64,000 nucleotides of DNA from Beta vulgaris subsp. vulgaris (GCF_026745355.1 NC_079202.1:5353158-5417157), one strand, 5' to 3'; positions 1 to 10,806 are shown, numbered from the stretch's first letter. Notes: generated by a model not told the origin, from the letters alone. A program made the numbers and translations.

Positions 1-380
1 ACCACTTTTACTACGTGCACGTCCGCAAAAAAGTCTGACGCAAAATAGCGTCTGTTTTGTGCAGCGGACGGTAGTTAGCGTCCGTCCAAGCGGACGCTAA
101 CGTTAGCGTCCGGTACAAGGCGGACGCTATTTTGCGTCAGGTTATGCGGACGCTACATTTAGAAAGCGGTCGCTAATTCCTCGACCTCTTGCATGGCTCA
201 AATTAAATATATACTCAAGTTGTCCGCTAATGCGCCGAATTCTGCACTAATGACCTGTTTGCATTAAATATATATTCATAAATACACTAATATAAATTCA
301 TACATACATAAACATAAGTTAACGGTTTTAACTAAATTATATGTTTTCACGTTCCGAAATATAAACAAGATAGATAGTGC
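1..380 (-). mobile_element. CACTA-like element, subterminal repeat region (3' end)
   Basis: The first 180 bases contain many direct and inverted copies of a short motif, gcggacgct / agcgtccgc, including a palindrome around positions 91-114. Clustered short repeats of this kind next to the element end are typical of the subterminal regions of plant CACTA (En/Spm) transposons, where the element protein binds. The reading frame that follows on the minus strand matches the C-terminus of a CACTA-type protein, so this would be the 3' end of the element. The outer terminus with the CACTA motif is not clearly visible and may lie just before the window. Positions 180-380 are AT-rich with no feature seen. 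Confidence 0.5.
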
Positions 381-383
381 AAG

Positions 384-938
384 CTAATGTAGGATCCTAA
401 GTCGCACACGCATCACCACCGCCGCTGGGGGGTCTCGAGGCCCGGGAGAGGGGAATGAACCACCACACTGGCTCATCATCTGGCTGTATGTCTCCATAGT
501 GGCCCTCATATGCGTCAGGTACTCATCATACACCCTGCGATCCTCCTCTCTCTCCTTTTGCCTGGCGATGCGTTCCTCTTTTATCACCTTCTGCATCCGC
601 TCACGTTCTCTTTGCATCTCGGCACTCTCTTCCTCAAACTTCGCAGACAACTGAGAAAACATGGAAGGAGTGCAACTGGAGGACGAACTACCTCCTCCCC
701 TCGAAGACCTCTCAAAATAGAGGTCTGTACTCGTCCCCAAACCAGGAACCCAACCTTTCTTTCTGCCACCAACAGTCTCAAAGAAAATCTGGTTCGGGGC
801 CTTGGTTTCACCTCTTTCTTCACATTGAGCAAGAGTTTTGTCATAACTTTCCTGCAAGAATGGATTAAGCAAGTTTAAGACACTTAGCCAATCAAAATGA
901 GAAAAACTAAGCCATTTCGAGCCTTTTTTGGATTTCAT
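384..938 (-). pseudogene. Ptta/En/Spm-type (CACTA) transposon protein, C-terminal part
   Basis: This minus-strand frame of 184 residues resembles the C-terminal region of the plant Ptta/En/Spm (Transposase_24) proteins carried by CACTA elements. Around residues 46-70 it has the family pattern of an acidic/polar stretch, then IFFETVGGRKKGWVPGLG (compare the usual eif-x-vlG-r-x-gyvkGlG). A serine-rich linker follows, then a long charged coiled coil (about residues 100-150) rich in E, R, K and M. The open frame begins with an ATG, but this is probably only the last exon. Its first 24 or so codons are made of the same sequence as the 172-bp tandem array that follows upstream, so the true exon start is probably a splice acceptor inside a repeat unit. 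The N-terminal part of the protein is missing from the window. I infer a decayed or rearranged gene. Confidence 0.6.
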
Positions 939-2612
939 GTTCCTATAATCCTACCTCTATGCCTATTTCAAGTTTTAATGGCTCATGCAAGTCCTAGAAT
1001 ACTCATTTAAACTTTCTACTACGTGGTTGTATGATTTCAAGCAAGTTTAAGACACTTAACCAATCAAAATGAGATAAACTAAGCTATTTTTGAGCCTTTT
1101 TTGGGTTTCATGTTCCTATAATCCTACCTCTATGTCTATTTTAAGTTCTAATTGCTCATGTAAGTCCTAGAATACTTATTTAAACTTTCTACTACTTGGT
1201 TGTATGATTCTAAGCAAGTTTAAGACACTTAGCCAATCAAAATGAGAAAAACTAAGTCATTTCGAGCCCTTTTTGGGTTTCATGTTCCTATAATCCTACC
1301 TCTATGCCTATTTCAAGTTCTAATTACTCATGCAAGTCCTAGAATACTCATTTAAACTTTCTACTACGTGGTTGTATGATTTCAAGCAAGTTTAAGACAC
1401 TTAACCAATCAAAATGAGATAAACTAAGCTATTTTGAGCCTTTTTTGGATTTCATGTTCCTATAACCTCCTCTATGCCTATTTCAAGTTCTAATGGCTCA
1501 TGCAAGTCCTAGAATACTCATTTAAACTTTCTACTACTTGGTTGTATGATTTCAAGCAAGTTTAAGACACTTAGCCAATCAATATGAGAAAAACTAAGCC
1601 ATTTCGAGCCTTTTTTGGGTTTCATGTTCCTATAATCCTACCTCTATGTCTATTTTAAGTTCTAATGTCTCATGCAAGTCCTAGAATACTCATTTAAACT
1701 TTCTACTACTTGGTTGTATGATTTCAAGCAAGTTTAGACACTTAGCCAATCAATATGAGAAAAACTAAGCCATTTCGAGCATTTTTTAGGTTTCATATTC
1801 CTATAATCCTACCTCTATGTCTATTTTAAGTTCTATTTGCTCATGCAAGTCCTAGAATACTCATTTAAACTTTCTACTACTTGGTTGTATGATTCTTATC
1901 AAGTTTAAGACACTTAGCCAATAAAATGAGAAAAACTAAGTCATTTCGAGCCCTTTTTGGGTTTCATGTTCCTATAATCCTATCTCTATGCCTATTTCAA
2001 GTTTTAATGGCTCATGCAAGTCCTAGAATACTTATTTAAACTTTCTACTACGTGCGTATGATTTCAAGCAAGTTTAAGACACTTAACCAATCAAAATGAG
2101 ATAAACTAAGCTATTTTTGAGCCTTGTTTGGGTTTCATGTTCCTATAATCCTTCCTCTATGCCTATTTCAAGTTCTAATGGCTCATGCAAGTCCTAGAAT
2201 ACTCATTTAAACTTTCTACTACGTGGTTGTACGATTTCAAGCAAGTTTAAGACACTTAACCAATCAAAATGAGATAAACTAAGCTATTTTTGAGCCTTTT
2301 TTGGGTGTCATGTTCCTATAATCCTACCTCTATGCCTATTTCAAGTTTTAATGGCTCATGCAAGTCCTAGAATACTCATTTAAACTTTCTACTATGTGGT
2401 TGTATGATTTCAAGCAAGTTTAAGACACTTAGCCAATCAATATGAGATAAACTAAGCTATTTTTGAGCCTTTTTTGGGTTTCATGTTCCTATAATCCTTC
2501 CTCTATGCCTATTTCAAGTTCTAATGGCTCATGCAAGTCCTAGAATACTCATTTAAACTTTTTACTACTTGGTTGTATGATTTCAAGCAAGTTTAAGACA
2601 CTTAGCCAATCT
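866..2612. repeat. Tandem array, about ten copies of a 172-bp unit
   Basis: The landmark catgttcctataatcc recurs, with small changes, at 937, 1109, 1281, 1453, 1623, 1794, 1965, 2136, 2309 and 2482, a spacing of 170-173 bp. Copies differ by scattered substitutions and 1-2 bp indels. The first copy overlaps the start of the CACTA-type reading frame on the minus strand, and the last one ends at about 2612 in unique sequence. Confidence 0.95.
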
Positions 2613-3240
2613 CAACTACCCTCTCTGCACACTTTTTTTGAGACAGTCGTTTCAATCTAAACAATGTTTATGGTATATATGTAAATAAAAATATAATTAA
2701 ATAAGATCTTATAAGATCCGTTTTCGTTCCTTTCCATGTTCTTTCACTTTTTATGTGAAATAAGACTAATCGAATCAAGACGAATCTATAAAATCTATGT
2801 GTACGTTTTATATGCTTTAATGACATAAGCTCATCGTTCGTATAGGAGTGACTTTTCTAGTGTGTGCTTTTAAAAGTTTTTTGGCAACTTAAGAACTCAA
2901 ACATAATTTTTTTTTGTTGGAACCAACCTTACTCCACTTTGCGACCTTGACCAGCCGGATTCTGACATTGATTCACTTAAATGAGACATGTGTGCAACAC
3001 CTGATCATTTTTTTTCCCTATTTTTTCCATTTCCTTCCAATTTCCCTAATATCTAACTCTCTCACTTTTCTCTTTCCTCCTACCCAGCTCATTCCTTCAT
3101 TTTCTCTCTTCAATTACGATAGGAAACATAATTAAATCCCTACTCTAAAAAGCTAAGAACTTTTGCAGTTGAATTAAGTTGAATTTTGGAGAACTCAATT
3201 ACCCGTAGCAGCAGATAATTAATTTTCATCTTCTTTCATT
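2613..3240. other. Unannotated AT-rich interval
   Basis: Unique AT-rich sequence between the 172-bp array and the possible exon at 3287. The pyrimidine-rich stretch at 3010-3110 could be promoter or leader sequence. No supported gene was seen. Confidence 0.3.
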
Positions 3241-3286
3241 TTTATTCATTTGAACATTTCCTGAATTAAGGGTACTTCTTACTGCC

Positions 3287-3336
3287 ATGGGTGACTTGGA
3301 ACAGAGCTTTGCATCATCTTCACAAGCAAAAGCTAG
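3287..3336 (+). CDS. Possible 5' coding exon of an unidentified gene
   Basis: An ATG in good plant context (tgccATGGgt) at 3287 opens about 17 codons, reading MGDLEQSFASSSQAKA, and is followed by a plausible donor (ag|gtatac). Upstream is an AT-rich leader without ATG for some distance. I do not recognise the protein. Downstream the region is interrupted by a 1.06-kb TIR element and then by two LTR retrotransposons. If the gene was real, it is probably no longer intact. It could equally be the first exon of the MULE-like sequence seen at 26.5 kb, which shares the same pre-insertion flank. That is inference only. Confidence 0.25.
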
Positions 3337-3607
3337 GTATACCTAAATTTATTTATTTTTCATTCCAATCTTAAAAATTGAATTTTTTGCTTACTTTATT
3401 GAATGTGAAAAAGCCCTAATTTTGCTATTAGTTAAGTAAATAATCTTCATTAAAGTGATTAGTTGGTTAATGTAATGTTTATTTTATGATTAAACTAAAT
3501 TAATTGTGTAGTTGGCAATTGATTATAAACTCTAAAATTATGGTTGCTTGAACAAATTTTTGTTGTTTGCTTTGTTGCATAAGGTTTACTGGTAGGTTAA
3601 ATATATA

Positions 3608-4665
3608 CTTCCTCCGTTTTTTTTAGATGTTACACTTTCCTTAAATTGCATATTTTTAAATAGATGTTACACTTTTTTTTATTTCCTAAATTGGAAAGTT
3701 TTATGCTGTAAAATTACTCACTTACCCTTACTTATAAGGATTAATCAAAATTAAACTAACTTAATTTAACCTTATTATATATTAATCTAAAATTAATTAA
3801 ACCTCCTCCCTTCTCTTCCACCACCCCTCCTACACCACCTCAGCTGCCCCATCCCTTCCCCCCACCTCGCAGCCTCCTTACCCACCACCACAGAAGCCCG
3901 GCGAATTTCCACCACCACAGAAGCCCGGCGAATTCCCACCACCACTCCACCACCCACCCAAAATCGCTACCCACCCACCCAAAAATCCCAACCACCCACC
4001 CACCCACCTGAAAACAAGACCCCCACCCACGAAATTATTCCCCACCACCGGAAAACTAGGGGGAACAGCGACGACCAAACGAGCCCCGATGGAACGAAGG
4101 AAGAACGACGAAGGTGCCCCACCTACCTGAAAACGCAGCGACGAAAATGGCCCCACCTACCTGAAAACACAGCGACGAAAAGAACGACGAGGCTGGGCGA
4201 GCAGTTCGCGCGACGAGGCTGGGCGAGCGGTTCGCGCGACGAGGCTGGGCGAGCGTGTGTGGTGTGTGCGGGGGTGCGAAGGCTGGTCGAAGGCTGGTCG
4301 AAGGTGGCGACGATGTTCGAATTTCAGGTGGGTGGTGGGGTGGTGGTTCGAATTCGGCGGGTGGCTAATATGAGCGGGTTTTTCGGCGGGTGGGGTGGGC
4401 TTTTTGGTGGGTGGGTGGGGTTTTCGGGTGGGTGGGGTCGGGTTTTGGGTGGTTGGGTGGGTGGTTCGAATTTCAGGTGGGTGGTGGGGTGGTGGTGGGA
4501 GTTCTCTGGGCTGCTGGGGTGGTGGTGGGGAACCCTAGTTGGGGTTCTCTTTTCTCTCTCCTCCCTTCCCTTAAACCCCATGTTAATTCTCTCCTAATTA
4601 CTCCTCCAATTTTTGCCTAGGGAACCACAATTTTTGAAAGTATATCTAAAAAAAACCGGAGGAAG
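3608..4665. mobile_element. Stowaway-like TIR element (1.06 kb)
   Basis: The left end CTTCCTCCGTTTTTTTTAGA is matched by an inverted right end (TCTAAAAAAAACCGGAGGAAG, near 4650-4665), and both are flanked by TA (3606-3607 and 4666-4667). This is the classic target duplication of Tc1/mariner-derived Stowaway elements. The interior has no transposase frame. It is built as a C-rich half (ccacccacc repeats, about 3800-4060) and a G-rich half (ggtgggtgg repeats, about 4320-4520) around a small 27-bp minisatellite. The length is unusually long for a Stowaway MITE. The open frames across it are low-complexity shadows. Confidence 0.8.
4187..4256. repeat. Minisatellite, 2.5 copies of 27 bp
   Basis: The unit cgacgaggctgggcgagc followed by ggttcgcg is repeated nearly exactly, in the centre of the Stowaway-like element. 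Confidence 0.8.
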
Positions 4666-4977
4666 TATGAGAATTGGTATAAATTAATGGAGTCTGCTAA
4701 AATTAGGTTGTATTATGGTGGTAATTTGTGACAAAGAAGGGAAAAACAATATATGAGAAGAGAAATGATGCCAAGCGTGGTATAGCTTTGCATCCAAAGG
4801 TGGATGAGGTGTGTTTCTTTGAGTTTGTGTATTGGATTAAGTATGAACCGAAATATTATGAGGTTGGTGAAATATGATTTAGGAAAAGGGGTTGTAGCTT
4901 GTTTAATGGTAAGAAAAAAAATAAGAAATTATGGTGACATACCATAATTTTTGGAAGCACCCGAGAAAGATAGTTGG
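4666..4977. other. Pre-insertion flank, possibly MULE-related
   Basis: Single-copy sequence between the Stowaway-like element and the copia insertion site. It continues at 15010-15022 and again at 26199 after the copia and the chromovirus are subtracted. It has short open stretches (about 4790-4880) but no motif that I recognise. Confidence 0.35.
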
Positions 4978-5140
4978 TTAAATAATATTTTCCTTAATTT
5001 CCAAAGTCAATACAAACTAATGTTATATACTAGGGAAATACAGTAATCACATATCTTATAAAATAGGTTACTAACTAACTAAAAGATATACAACAATATT
5101 GTGAATAATAAAAATAGGAGTATTTTCATATATTCTAGCA
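4978..5140 (-). repeat. 3' LTR of the Ty1-copia element
   Basis: Direct repeat of 14846-15004 with small indels. It ends ...ttctagca. The outer end reads TT instead of TG, a single change from the canonical terminus. Confidence 0.88.
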
Positions 5141-5145
5141 CACCC

Positions 5146-5584
5146 CCTCAGTCAAAGCGGGAGGAGGTCGGACGCTGAGACTGTCCCTAAAATTTTCAAA
5201 TAACGGAAGACCCTTCGTGAAAATATCGGCAATCTAATACCGGGATGGAACATGTAACACGCGAACCTCACCTCGTGCTTCTTTATCACGTACAATATGA
5301 ATATCCATCTCATTGTCTTTTGTGCGTTGATGTTGAATCGGGTTGTCGGACAAGTAAATCGCACTCACATTATTACAATACACCAATGTAGCTTTCTGAT
5401 AGGACACTGAAGCTCAATAAGTAGATTTCGCAACCAACACAACTCAGATACTACATCGGCAACCCCCTGTATTCTGATTCAGCACTAGAACAAGACAAAA
5501 GTAGCCTATCGCTTAGAGGACCAGGAGAGTAAATTATCACCAAGGAACACACAATAGCTACAAGTGGGGCGTCGGGTATCTAAA
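5146..5584 (-). pseudogene. Ty1-copia RNase H, C-terminal half (split off)
   Basis: Read on the minus strand this encodes the end of the copia polyprotein. It begins with DTRRPTCSYCVFLG, continues with the typical SAIYLSDNPIQHQRTK and MDIH segments, and ends with the usual IADIFTKGLP and a PPPA tail just before the polypurine tract. At least one in-frame stop is present (VPSRY followed by a stop), and a frame change lies near 5400. The start of the RNase H domain lies beyond the nested LTR element, at 10807. The join sits in the conserved DWGGC region, so the domain is interrupted almost at its catalytic core. Confidence 0.85.
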
Positions 5585-6056
5585 CACCCTGTAACGCCCC
5601 GAGAATTCATAGCCTTAATTACTCATGATTGGCAGCGGAAACAGAACTTAAGCTGTGGGTTATGGGCCCATAAATAAAATAATAGCCTTAAAATGATCTC
5701 TAAAAATATACAAACTCTCAAGTAGAGTAATAATGATTACTCATAATACATAGTATTCTAAACATCCCAAATATGTGTAGAGTTACTTCAACATAATCCA
5801 TAATATCACCCTTGCATATGCTTTGCCATACCTAAAACAGAAAACAAAACGTCATGAGCCGAGGCCTAGTAACATACTACTCTAACAGCGTAAATTCATT
5901 TCAACTCATTTTATTTGCAAATAGAGAGGACAGAATATAGTTAAACCAGTTCGCAATTCATTTCAGGGATTTAAAAGAAAGATACGTTTTGTAATTCATC
6001 ATTATATCACATTAATTACCAGAAATCTTCTTTTGGTTCTTTGGCGAGTACAACAG

Positions 6057-6365
6057 AAGGCTAAGCCACCGAGGACATATGTCCCCCATCAGAAGGTGGC
6101 ATAAAGCCATACATCATAACATAAGGCAAAGCCACCGAGGACCTTTGTCCCCCATCAGAAGGTGGCATATAATGCCAAACATAACATAAGGCAAAGCCAC
6201 CGAGGACCTTTATCCCCCGTCAGAAGGTGGCATATAATGCCAAACATAATAACATAAGGCAAAGCCACCGAGGACCTTTGTCCCCCATCAGAAGGTGGCA
6301 TATAATGCCAAAAATAATGCGGGTACCACCAAGGACGTTGTCCCCCATCAGAAGGTGGCGTTGCC
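6057..6365. repeat. LTR minisatellite, five copies of 62-66 bp
   Basis: Repeated core gccaccgaggacctttgtcc followed by cccatcagaaggtggcatataatgcc. The small open frames here are translations of the repeat, not genes. The counterpart in the other LTR is at 8795-9100. Confidence 0.9.
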
Positions 6366-7717
6366 GCCGTATAACATAATGACACGTGCACGGCCCGGAG
6401 AACATAGTACTACCATAAACCATCTTTCACTTTCATTTATCATGTTTCGTCATTTTTATATTTACGTCATAAAACATCTTTTAAGCATCATGAGAAACAG
6501 TTTATATCATAACATCATCGTAAACATCAGTTAGCAAAATATTTCATATCACGCAATCCATAAACACATATCATAAAAACATTATGTAAAAGCGTCATAA
6601 AACATAGTTGGAAGGGGAGTGCGGGTGTTAGCAGTAGACGTTACCTCGAGTCGCGATTATTATACTTGATAGCCGGGGAAGGCTTGTAATATCCCTTTTC
6701 CTTTCTAATCTATTCAAGGAATAATAAAAGACGACTTATTAATATTTTATTCTAGAACTTTAAGCTCTACGATCCATTTCCATCATGTGCTCATTTCTTT
6801 ATTATGACTTTATAGTGAGTTTCTAAAATTAATAGTTATGAAACCTTATTATCACCATTTATTACTTAAACTATAGTTCTTGAATTTAGTAACTTGAATA
6901 CTAACTTATGTAAAACTATTTAATTAGTAATAACCACTACTTATAAGATTCATAGAAATTCATGTTTAATGACTTGAAGGTATGATTATAGAACTTTCAT
7001 ATTTTAATTAGACTTTTAGTAGTAAAGTGATATCTAACTCATTGTTAAACTCTAACTTGTATAAGTGATATTTCCTACTAGTTAGTGTCCATGAATAAGT
7101 GACTTACTTAATTAAAACTTAAAAGTGATACTCATTTCATTAGGCTAAAAAGTGGGACTATAATTATAGATTAAGCTTACTAACATTATACTTAAAAATC
7201 CAAGTGTACTTAATTAGTATTACTTTATATTACATAAACTTAAGTTATAACTATATGAGCATGAAACTAAAATCTTATTAACTAAAACACCACTCATGTA
7301 GTTAAGGTGTAGTAATAGAGACTATGTCATAATCTATTTTAAACTATAATTAGGTTGTATGATTATTTTATGAAGTAAAATGGACTTTAGAACAATATAA
7401 ACTTACAAAGGGTCTAACTCTTTACTCCGAACTCCGAATCAGATGATCTTTGGGTCTAAATTCAATAACTTTTCACGATCTACAACTTTCATGAAGGAAG
7501 TATATGCAGATTCTGACTTCAAGAAGACGATATAGGGGAAAAACAGTACGACAACCAAAAATTAAAGGAGAAAGAGAGTGGGTATTTAGGGCATTCATGG
7601 GTACTCAAAAAGAATAAGACACATCAATGGAAATTCAGATTTTTATTTGATGGTGTAAATGGAGGTTGTGGTTATAGTTTGTAATTTTCAAGTGGATGAG
7701 AAATGTGGAATTAACCT

Positions 7718-7730
7718 ACTATTTATAGTG
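7718..7730 (-). promoter_or_regulatory. TATA box of the 3' LTR
   Basis: Minus-strand ACTATAAATAG, about 350 bp inside the LTR start. The same element is at about 10444-10456 in the other LTR, where it would drive the element. Confidence 0.5.
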
Positions 7731-8075
7731 TTTTAGGAAGAAAAACTCCATTAAACTAATGAAGACTTAATGGTGAAGAATACTTGGGGAGCAAGGAGTT
7801 CTAGAAGCCTTGGGGAGCAAGGTCATGAAGCTTGAGGAAGAAGATGAGTTGTGTGGTCATTGTGATTTTCCAAAGTCAAGAAGATATGAAAAATATACAC
7901 TACATTATAAATAAATCACTACCATCATAACATATAATTAAAATAATTAAACTAAATGTAGTATATTTTAGAAAATAACCTTAACATGATCATTTCGAAA
8001 AATCGTTAGGACAAAATTAAGCTAATAAACATAATTGGTAAATAATAAAATTAGTTAAAAATTCGGGGTATTACA

Positions 8076-8331
8076 TCCTCACCACCTTAGAAAAAGTTTC
8101 GTCCTCGAAACTTGTAACTTGAAGCATAAGGTTGTTCTAATCTCCAAATATTACCTCAAAAGGTCATTCGAGTTCTAAATCTAAATTTTCAGCTCGTACT
8201 TTCTAATAACCCAAATAGTCATCAAATTTAACCTCCAGTTTTTTAATGCCTAATTTCCCAAGGATCACACCTAGGCGGTGCTAAGTCTACGACTCTGTAT
8301 TTCCGGCTAGGTTTTGGCTCTGATACCACTC
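8076..8331 (-). other. Entire interior of the non-autonomous LTR element (PBS to PPT)
   Basis: Only 256 bp separate the LTRs. On the minus strand it starts with gagTGGTATCAGAGCC (primer-binding site) and ends with a GTTTCGAGGACGAAAC hairpin (8096-8111) and a purine-rich ctaaggtggtgagga tract. No coding potential was seen. Confidence 0.85.
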
Positions 8332-10801
8332 TGTAACGCCCCGAGAATTCATAGCCTTAATTACTCATGATTGCCAGCGGAAACGGAACTTAAGTTGTGG
8401 GTTATGGGCCCATAAATAAAATAATAGCCTTAAAATGATCTCTAAAAATATACAAACTCTCAAGTAGAGTAATAATGATTACTCATAATACATAGTATTC
8501 TAAACATCCCAAATATGTGTAGAGTTACTTCAACATAATCATAATATCACCCTTGCATATGCTTTGTCATACCTAAAACAGAAAACAAAACGTCATGAGC
8601 CGAGGCCTAGTAACATACTACTCTAACAGCGTAAATTCATTTCAACTCATTTTATTTGCAAATAGAGAGGGGAGAATATAGTTAAACCAGTTCGCAATTC
8701 ATTTCAGGGATTTAAAAGAAAGATACGTTTTGTAATTCATCATTATATCACATTAATTACCAGAAATCTTCTTTTGGTTCTTTGGCGAGTACAACAGAAG
8801 GCTAAGCCACCGAGGACATATGTCCCCCATCAGAAGGTGGTATAAAGCCATACATCATAACATAAGGCAAAGCCACCGAGGACCTTTGTCCCCCATCAGA
8901 AGGTAGTGGCATATAATGCCAAACATAACATAAGGCAAACCGAGGACCTTTGTCCCCCGTCAGAAGGTGGCATATAATGCCAAACATAATAACATAAGAC
9001 AAAGCCACCGAGGACCTTTGTCCCCATCAGAAGGGCATATAATGCCAAACATAATGCGGGTAACCAGAGGACGTTGTCCCCATCAGAAGTGGCGTTGCCG
9101 CCGTATAACATAATGACACGTGCACGGCCCAGAGAACATAGTACTACCATAAACCATCTTTCACTTTCATTTATCATGTTTGTCATTTTTATATTACGTC
9201 ATAAAATCTTTTAAGCATCATGAAAAACAGTTTATATATAACATCATCGTAAACATCAGTTAGCAAAATATTTCATATCCTGCAATCCATAAACACATAT
9301 CATAAAAACATTATGTAAAAGCGTCATAAAACATAGTTGGAAGGGGAGCGCGGGTGTTAGCAGTAGACCTTACCTCGAGTCGCGATTATTATACTTGATA
9401 GCCGGGGAAGGCTTGTAATATCCCTTTTCCTTTCTAATCTATTCAAGGATTATAAAAGATGACTTATTAATATTTTATTCTAGAACTTTAAGCTCTACGA
9501 TCCATTTCCATCATGTGCTCATTTCTTTATTATGACTTTATAGTGAGTTTCTAAAATTAATAGTTATGAAACCTTATTATCACCATTTATTACTTAAACT
9601 ATAGTTCTTGAATTTAGTAACTTGAATACTAACTTATGTAAAACTATTTAATTAGTAATAACCACTACTTATAAGATTCATGGAAATTCATGTTTAATGA
9701 CTTGAACGTATGATTATAGAACTTTCATATTTTAATTAGACTTTTAGTAGTAAAGTGATATCTAACTCATTGTTAAACTCTAACTTGTATAAGTGATATT
9801 TCCTACTAGTTAGTGTCCATGAATAAGTGACTTACTTAATTAACAACTTAAAAGTGATACTCATTTCATTAGGCTAAAAAGTGGGACTATAATTATAGAT
9901 TAAGCTTACTAACATTATACTTAAAAATCCAAGTGTACTTAATTAGTATTACTTTATATTTATAAACTTAAGTTATACTATATGAGCATGAAACTAAAAT
10001 CTTATTAACTAAAACACCACTCATGTAGTTAAGGTTAGTAATAGAGACTATGTCATAATCTATTTTAAACTATAATTAGGTTGTATGATTATTTTATGAA
10101 GTAAAATGGACCTTAGAACAATATAAACTTACAAAGGGTCTAACTCTTTACTCCGAACTCCGAATCAAATGATCTTTGGGTCTAAATTCAATAACTTTTC
10201 ACGATCTACAACTTTCATGAAGGAAGTATATGCAGATTCTGAATTCAAGAAGACGATATTGGGGAAAAACAGTACGACAACCAAAAATTAAAGGAGAAAG
10301 AGAGTGGGTATTTAGGGCATTCATGGGTACTCAAAAAGAATAAGACACATCAATGAAAATTCAGATTTTTATTTGATGGTGTAAATGGAGGTTGTGGTTA
10401 TAGTTTGTAATTTTCAAGTGGATGAGAAATGTGGAATTAACCTACTATTTATAGTGGTTTTAGGAAGAAAAACTCCATTAAACTAATGAAGACTTAATGG
10501 TGAAGAATACTTGGGAGCAAGGAGTTCTAGAAGCCTGGGGAGCAAGGTCATGAAGCTTGAGGAAGAACATGAGTTGTGTGGTCATGGTGATTTTCCAAAG
10601 TCAAGAAGATATGAAAAATATACACTACATAATAAGTAAATCACTACCATCATAACTTAACTATTAAAATAATTAAACTAAATGTAGTATATTTTAGAAA
10701 ATAACCTTAACATGATCATTTCGAAAAATCGTTAGGACAAAATTAAGATAATAAACATAATTGGTAAATAATAAAATTAGTTAAAAATTCGGGGTTTTAC
10801 C
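8332..10801 (-). repeat. 5' LTR of the non-autonomous LTR element
   Basis: Nearly identical to 5590-8075, including the five-unit minisatellite (8795-9100) and the minus-strand TATA motif near 10450. The differences are small indels and substitutions, which suggests a fairly recent insertion. Confidence 0.92.
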
Positions 10802-10806
10802 CACCC

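Larger units (their letters stand above)
5590..8075 (-). repeat. 3' LTR of the non-autonomous LTR element
   Basis: Nearly identical to 8332-10801. A TATA-like CTATAAATAG lies on the minus strand at about 7720-7730. It contains a 62-66 bp minisatellite at 6057-6365. Confidence 0.92.
5590..10801 (-). mobile_element. Non-autonomous LTR element with large LTRs and 256-bp interior
   Basis: Two long direct repeats (5590-8075 and 8332-10801) are LTRs of about 2.48 kb with TGTAA...TTACA termini, flanked by the target duplication caccc (5585-5589 and 10802-10806). The last base of the right LTR is changed from A to C. On the minus strand a primer-binding site TGGTATCAGAGC (initiator Met tRNA type, 8317-8328) follows the 5' LTR, and a GTTTC...GAAAC hairpin plus purine tract precedes the 3' LTR. 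There is no gag or pol. The termini and 3'-end motif resemble the chromoviruses in this window, so I infer an internally deleted or parasitic chromovirus derivative. Confidence 0.93.

Noticed and set aside
510..878. Plus-strand open frame of 122 codons
   Set aside because: Antisense to the CACTA-type protein frame. Composition is low-complexity and no start context or homology was seen.
3878..4597. Several Gly/Pro/Trp-rich open frames
   Set aside because: Translations of ggtggg/ccaccc repeats inside the Stowaway-like element.
6057..6365. CRISPR-like spaced repeats
   Set aside because: Units are contiguous without unique spacers, in a plant retrotransposon LTR.
6155..6423. Repetitive protein (HLLTGDKGPRW repeats)
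   Set aside because: Direct translation of the LTR minisatellite. The copy in the other LTR differs by frameshifts, so no selection on the protein.
8317..8328. tRNA gene
   Set aside because: The ggctctgatacca-like sequences (also at 18049 and 42280 in the other orientation) are retrotransposon primer-binding sites of 12-13 bp, not full tRNAs.
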